Origin: Ananas comosus
Taxonomy: Eukaryota > Streptophyta > Magnoliopsida > Poales > Bromeliaceae
Direction of reading: 5' to 3'
Length of the DNA stretch: 64,000 nucleotides
Assembly (NCBI RefSeq): GCF_001540865.1
Contig: NC_033638.1
Location: forward strand, 9,205,928-9,269,927
This document shows positions 57,661 through 64,000 of the stretch, piece by piece. A program made the position numbers and the translations under genes. The notes beneath the pieces are model-generated. The model saw only the letters and a program-made list of their open reading frames with translations, ran no database searches and was not told the origin of the DNA. Every line of letters begins with the position of its first letter. Position 1 is the first letter of the stretch.

Positions 57661-57866
57661 TTTTTGCGAATAGGTAGTACGCTACCTGCTTCATTCATTG
57701 AACATATGAATTAGACTACAGAGTTGAAGCAACCAGGGCCTCTACAAAAAAAAAAAAAAAAAAAAAATCAAAAGACGTCTTTTCAAGAGTCAGTCAGCCG
57801 TTTGAGCCTTCGCACCGCTAATACGGGATCAAATTGAACGCCACGAAAGATAAGGTTGTTTCTGGT
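57661..57866 (-). mobile_element. 5'-truncated LINE fragment upstream of Prx4
   Basis: About 206 bases on the minus strand. On the sense strand they encode RNNLIFRGVQFDP, matching the ORF2 C-terminal end of the other LINE copies. A stop, a 22-base T-run and GTAGAGGCCCTGGTTGCTTC follow. The terminal hairpin AGGTAG-CGTA-CTACCT (57687-57672) and a short A-tail close the element. A 14-bp perfect target-site duplication surrounds it. Confidence 0.88.
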
Positions 57867-57880
57867 ATAGCCACTTAATT
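57867..57880. repeat. Target-site duplication, right copy (LINE fragment)
   Basis: ATAGCCACTTAATT, identical to 57647-57660. Confidence 0.88.
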
Positions 57881-58660
57881 AAATGCATGAAAAGTGATCA
57901 AACAAAGTGGTCTTGGTACATGGCGTACACGTCGATCGATCCAATATATGTTTCTCCAAAGAAAAGAAAAGAAAACAAAATTCATTTTGAGCTCAAATAA
58001 TAGAGTTGTTGCTTATATTTAAATATCTTTTTTTTTTTACGTCTTATGAATAAAATTTTTCTTTCATTAACGAAAAATATATCATACACTAGGAAAAAAA
58101 AAATTATTATATATAAGAACAATTATTTTACGACACCAGAAGAAAGTGTCTTCAAATATCCTCACTACATAGCAAACATTGACGTTTTAAAAGTATCGAT
58201 ATATAAATCATCAAAATTATTCGGATTTGAAAAAATCTTGATATTTTAAAACGTCGGAATATATCACTTTGACACATGATAAATTGGTATATATATCACG
58301 ATTCACGACTCTTCATTTATCAATATTTTTACCGCCTCTTTATAATATATTAACAGTAGCTAGACTAACTTGAGATCGATATTTTTAAGTATCATTAATT
58401 ACAGGAAAAAAAATTTTGTTAACTATTATTTTCCTTGCATGGTCCACGTGCTCGACCCATTGTAGCCACGCACCCATTTTGAAAGAGCATTTTATATTGA
58501 TGAAAAATTTTAAAATCCTCTAATCATTATTATTATATATTTTACTTAATTATTTAATTTATTATTTATTATTATAATATTTTAATTTATTATTTTTTGT
58601 TATTATTTTAATTATGTATTTATTTAATATCCGTTAATTGCACGTGGGCGAAGATCACGC
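57881..58660. other. Intergenic AT-rich DNA
   Basis: No gene recognised. It becomes nearly pure A/T at about 58520-58620 just before a GC-rich repeat. Confidence 0.6.
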
Positions 58661-58662
58661 CT

Positions 58663-58708
58663 CGTGCGCGCCCGTTCCACACCAACGTGCGCGCCCGTTC
58701 CACACGAA
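58663..58708. repeat. 23-bp GC-rich tandem repeat
   Basis: Two units (58663-58685, 58686-58708) beginning CGTGCGCGCCCGTTCCACAC differ by one base. A third partial start is at 58709. The contrast with the AT-rich flank is strong. Confidence 0.9.
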
Positions 58709-58805
58709 CGTGCGCCGTTTGCGCACTACTCCGGACATTCCTCACAGAACGTGGGAGCAATGTTAAATGTATATGGGGTGAACAACTGGATTTCAACTTT
58801 TCAAT

Positions 58806-60759
58806 GGCCGACTCCTTTGTCACCGCCAGCGAATTACTCAACTGGTGCATCAAATGGAATATGGAATGCGTGAGCATAAAGGTAGATTTCGAAAAAGCCT
58901 TTGATAACGTCAATTGGGCATTCCTAAAAAATATAATGCACTGGCTTGGATTCAGCGACAAATGGTGGGGCTGGATTGAACAATGTATCAACAACGCCAA
59001 AATAGCAATACTCGTGAATGATATTCCGACAAAGTGGCTCAAGACAAGGAAGGGACTTAGACAGGGTGACCCTCTATCTCTTTACCTCTTCATACTTGTG
59101 GCCGACTGCCTGGCCAGGATAACTCAAGCCGCCGCGGATAATAACATGTTACACGGAATCGGCCCTAACGAAGACTGCAAAACGACGTTCCTTCAATACG
59201 CAGATGACACAATCTTTTTTTGCCATCCGCGGAAACGATACATGCGAAACCTCATTTTCGTTTGGAAAATCTTCGAGTGGGCTTCCGGTTTACGAATCAA
59301 TAAGAGCAAAACGGAGTTATTTTACCTTGGCGCCAACCCAACCAAGAGCGACAGACTAGCTGATATCCTGCATTGCCAGGTAGGCAAACTACCTTTTCGA
59401 TATTTGGGACTGCCTCTCCACAATAAGCCCCTTCGTAAGGAAGACTGGTCAATCGTCATCAATCGCATAGGATCGCGGATCGAAGGATGGAAAGCTAAAA
59501 TACTATCTCAAGGAGGAAGGCTTATTCTTATTAACTCTGTACTAACCAACCTACCGCTTTTCTACCTTTCTATTTTCAAGGCTCCACGGTGGGTGCTACT
59601 TAGAATCGAAGCCTTACGAAGAGCCTTCTTCTGGAAAGGCTGCTCCAAAATTGCTGGGGGAGCCTGCCTCGTCAATTGGAAAACCATTTGTAAGAGCAAG
59701 GCTCAAGGAGGACTGGGAATAAAAGACGTGGATTCAATGAATTTAGCTCTCTTTTCTAAATGGTGGTGGCGTTTTCTGACTGAGCCACACCTGCCTTGGT
59801 GTAACCTCATTAAACATCTTTACTACTCGAGAAGAAGACCACTGCACGAGGGAAATGCCTTTGTACCCTTCTCGCAGTGGTGGAGATCTAGGAACGATCC
59901 GGTGTCGAGAAGCGTTTAAATATGGCATTTCATATGGCATGGGCGATGGAAGCATCATCAGGCTATGGAAGGACATCTGGATCGGGGAAACACCGCTAAG
60001 CACAGAATTCCCAGATATTTTCTTGGCTATCAAGAACAAGAATGTTCGGATTTCCCAATGCTGGAATCAACTCGGCTGGAGATGGCGTTTCATCTGCAGA
60101 GGATTCTTAGCCTCAGCCTCCTCGGGAAATAGAAGACGGTTAGCACTCCTAAAGGAACGTCTACTTCAATTCTCCCTAAGCACAAGACAGAACGTCTACT
60201 TCAATTCTCCCTAAGCACAAGACCGGACTCACTTAAATGGAGATGGACCTCTCACGGCAAATTCACTGTTAACTCCTTGTACAAATTTATCACTTTCGCC
60301 GGACAAAGTGAGCCGCTCAATCAACACCTGTGGAAACTTAAGATCCCGGTTAAAATCAAAACCTTCGTCTGGTTGCTCCTACGCAAGAGGCTGCTTACAG
60401 CTGACAGATTGATTAGGCGAGGAGCCCAATTGGACCCTTCCTGCGTCTTTTGTGCTGTTTCCCTGGAATGTGCCGACCACCTCTTCTGCAACTGTGTCTT
60501 CGCCCGTTTTCTTCTTCGACGACTGGCGGGGGCACACAACTTGGCTCCGGGTGGGGACGTACGAGGACTTTGGAATCTAATTTCACAGACCCCCGACGCC
60601 TCTTTAAGATCTAAATGTCTAACCAAGCTAGCGGCCACTTGGTAGGTTCTCTGGACTGAGCGAAACAACTTTGTCTTTCGTTCAAGCCTCTCCAACGTCG
60701 AGAGAGCTTCGGACAGAGTTTCAACCCTGCTTAGTGACTGGAGCTTACTCATGTAACCC
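58806..60759 (+). pseudogene. LINE ORF2 remnant: reverse transcriptase and zf-RVT, disrupted
   Basis: The first open part (to 59919) holds VDFEKAFD, GLRQGDPLSLY and the catalytic YADD. The frame is then lost near 59885. A second frame carries the YGMGDGSIIRLW region up to 60214. A 35-bp tandem duplication (60156-60190 and 60191 onwards) shifts the frame again. A third frame (from 60277) carries LWKLKIPVKIKTFVWLLLRKR and CVFCAVSLECADHLF. It meets a stop at 60643-60645 where the relatives have Trp (ATW-stop against AIWWVVW). The copy is dead. Confidence 0.9.
60156..60223. repeat. 35-bp tandem duplication inside the LINE
   Basis: The segment starting AACGTCTACTTCAATTCTCC occurs at 60156 and 60191. 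As 35 is not a multiple of three it breaks the ORF2 frame. Confidence 0.92.
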
Positions 60760-60951
60760 ATTCCCTCTTCCCCACTTTCTTTTTTTATTACTTCTTCCTT
60801 CTTTCTTTCGCCACTTTTGTTTTGTTTCTCTGTTTTCCGGGTTCGGTTTTTTGCCAAGGAAGCCTAAGCTGCTTCCACCTTGTAAGCTTAGTTCACTTAT
60901 CCTATTGAATGAAGCAGGTAGTGTGCTACCTTTCTCTCAAAAAAAAAATAA

Positions 60952-61311
60952 NNNNNNNNNNNNNNNNNNNNNNNNNNNNNNNNNNNNNNNNNNNNNNNNN
61001 NNNNNNNNNNNNNNNNNNNNNNNNNNNNNNNNNNNNNNNNNNNNNNNNNNNNNNNNNNNNNNNNNNNNNNNNNNNNNNNNNNNNNNNNNNNNNNNNNNNN
61101 NNNNNNNNNNNNNNNNNNNNNNNNNNNNNNNNNNNNNNNNNNNNNNNNNNNNNNNNNNNNNNNNNNNNNNNNNNNNNNNNNNNNNNNNNNNNNNNNNNNN
61201 NNNNNNNNNNNNNNNNNNNNNNNNNNNNNNNNNNNNNNNNNNNNNNNNNNNNNNNNNNNNNNNNNNNNNNNNNNNNNNNNNNNNNNNNNNNNNNNNNNNN
61301 NNNNNNNNNNN
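60952..61311. other. Assembly gap, 360 N
   Basis: An unbroken run of 360 undetermined bases between the LINE A-tail and the upstream side of duplication block B. Single N bases elsewhere are at 20890, 22790 and 52144. Confidence 0.99.
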
Positions 61312-61614
61312 GGCAGTGTTCGTACACTTCCGGATCAAATCGTTTGACTTTTTTCTTCTATAATCTATTTTGAATTTTAGCGCTCTCCTGTAAGTTCATT
61401 TATTAATTTTTATCACAAAATTTAGTTAGATAATTAATCAATCAGATTTTCAATGCGGTTTTTCTAGCTAACAATCTAAGGCATATGTCCAATTTGATTA
61501 TAATTAAAATCTAACGAATGCTAATCCGAAAAAAAAAATTTGTGCATATTGTATTTGATAACTTGTTTGTATATATAATTGACATGTAAGTATTAATTCA
61601 CTACATATAAATAG
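61312..61614. other. Short AT-rich stretch after the gap
   Basis: No gene or element recognised before block B begins. Confidence 0.6.

Positions 61615-64000
<2,386 letters not shown>

Larger units (their letters stand above)
58803..60951 (+). mobile_element. 5'-truncated, mutated LINE ending at the N gap
   Basis: LINE similarity begins near 58806 (SFVTASELL against AFVTVSELV of the full copy) and runs through the reverse transcriptase and zf-RVT regions. The 3' UTR has GGAAGCCTAAGCTGCTTCC, then the hairpin AGGTAG-TGTG-CTACCT (60916-60931) and an A-tail that meets the gap at 60952. The target-site duplication cannot be checked. Confidence 0.9.

Overview
The window is nuclear DNA of a flowering plant. 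The evidence is class III secretory peroxidase genes with plant intron positions, a CBL-interacting protein kinase (CIPK), plant-type LINE and SINE retroelements, and long AT-rich intergenic DNA with many MITE-like inverted-repeat elements. The GC-rich intronless kinase and GC-rich peroxidase 3' exons set in AT-rich DNA suggest a monocot, probably commelinid. That is inference and the species is not identified.

Layout. 1-6540: a LINE on the minus strand with two open ORFs (gag-like ORF1, endonuclease/reverse transcriptase ORF2). 6541-13074: AT-rich DNA without a recognisable gene, with a fold-back element and a possible LTR remnant. 13075-14465: a CIPK gene on the minus strand whose C-terminal part lies in another frame. 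14466-36290: gene-poor DNA carrying SINE and MITE copies and a strange noisy tandem duplication at 30555-33638. 36385-36912: a small single-exon gene for a plant protein of unknown function. 36913-42105: intergenic DNA with three SINE copies. 42191-64000: a cluster of five class III peroxidase genes, Prx1 and Prx2 on the plus strand followed by Prx3, Prx4 and Prx5 on the minus strand. Prx5 runs off the window end.

The cluster shows two structural classes. Prx1 and Prx2 have three exons (third intron absent). Prx3, Prx4 and Prx5 keep the split glycine codon just before the proximal histidine. Prx3 and Prx4 share a non-standard GC donor at intron 1. Prx4 and Prx5 lie in a recent segmental duplication (about 53.45-55.99 kb and 61.61-64.0 kb, offset about 8.0 kb); one copy carries a SINE and the other shows the empty site. 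A 360-base N gap lies between the two blocks.

The most interesting biology is the retroelement system. At least four LINE 3' ends in the window finish in a short hairpin just before poly(A). The best-preserved tRNA-like SINEs end in a matching hairpin tail. This fits a stringent-recognition L1/SINE partnership, a type described in plants such as maize. Two of the LINE copies, with clear 14-16 bp target-site duplications, sit in intron 1 of Prx3.
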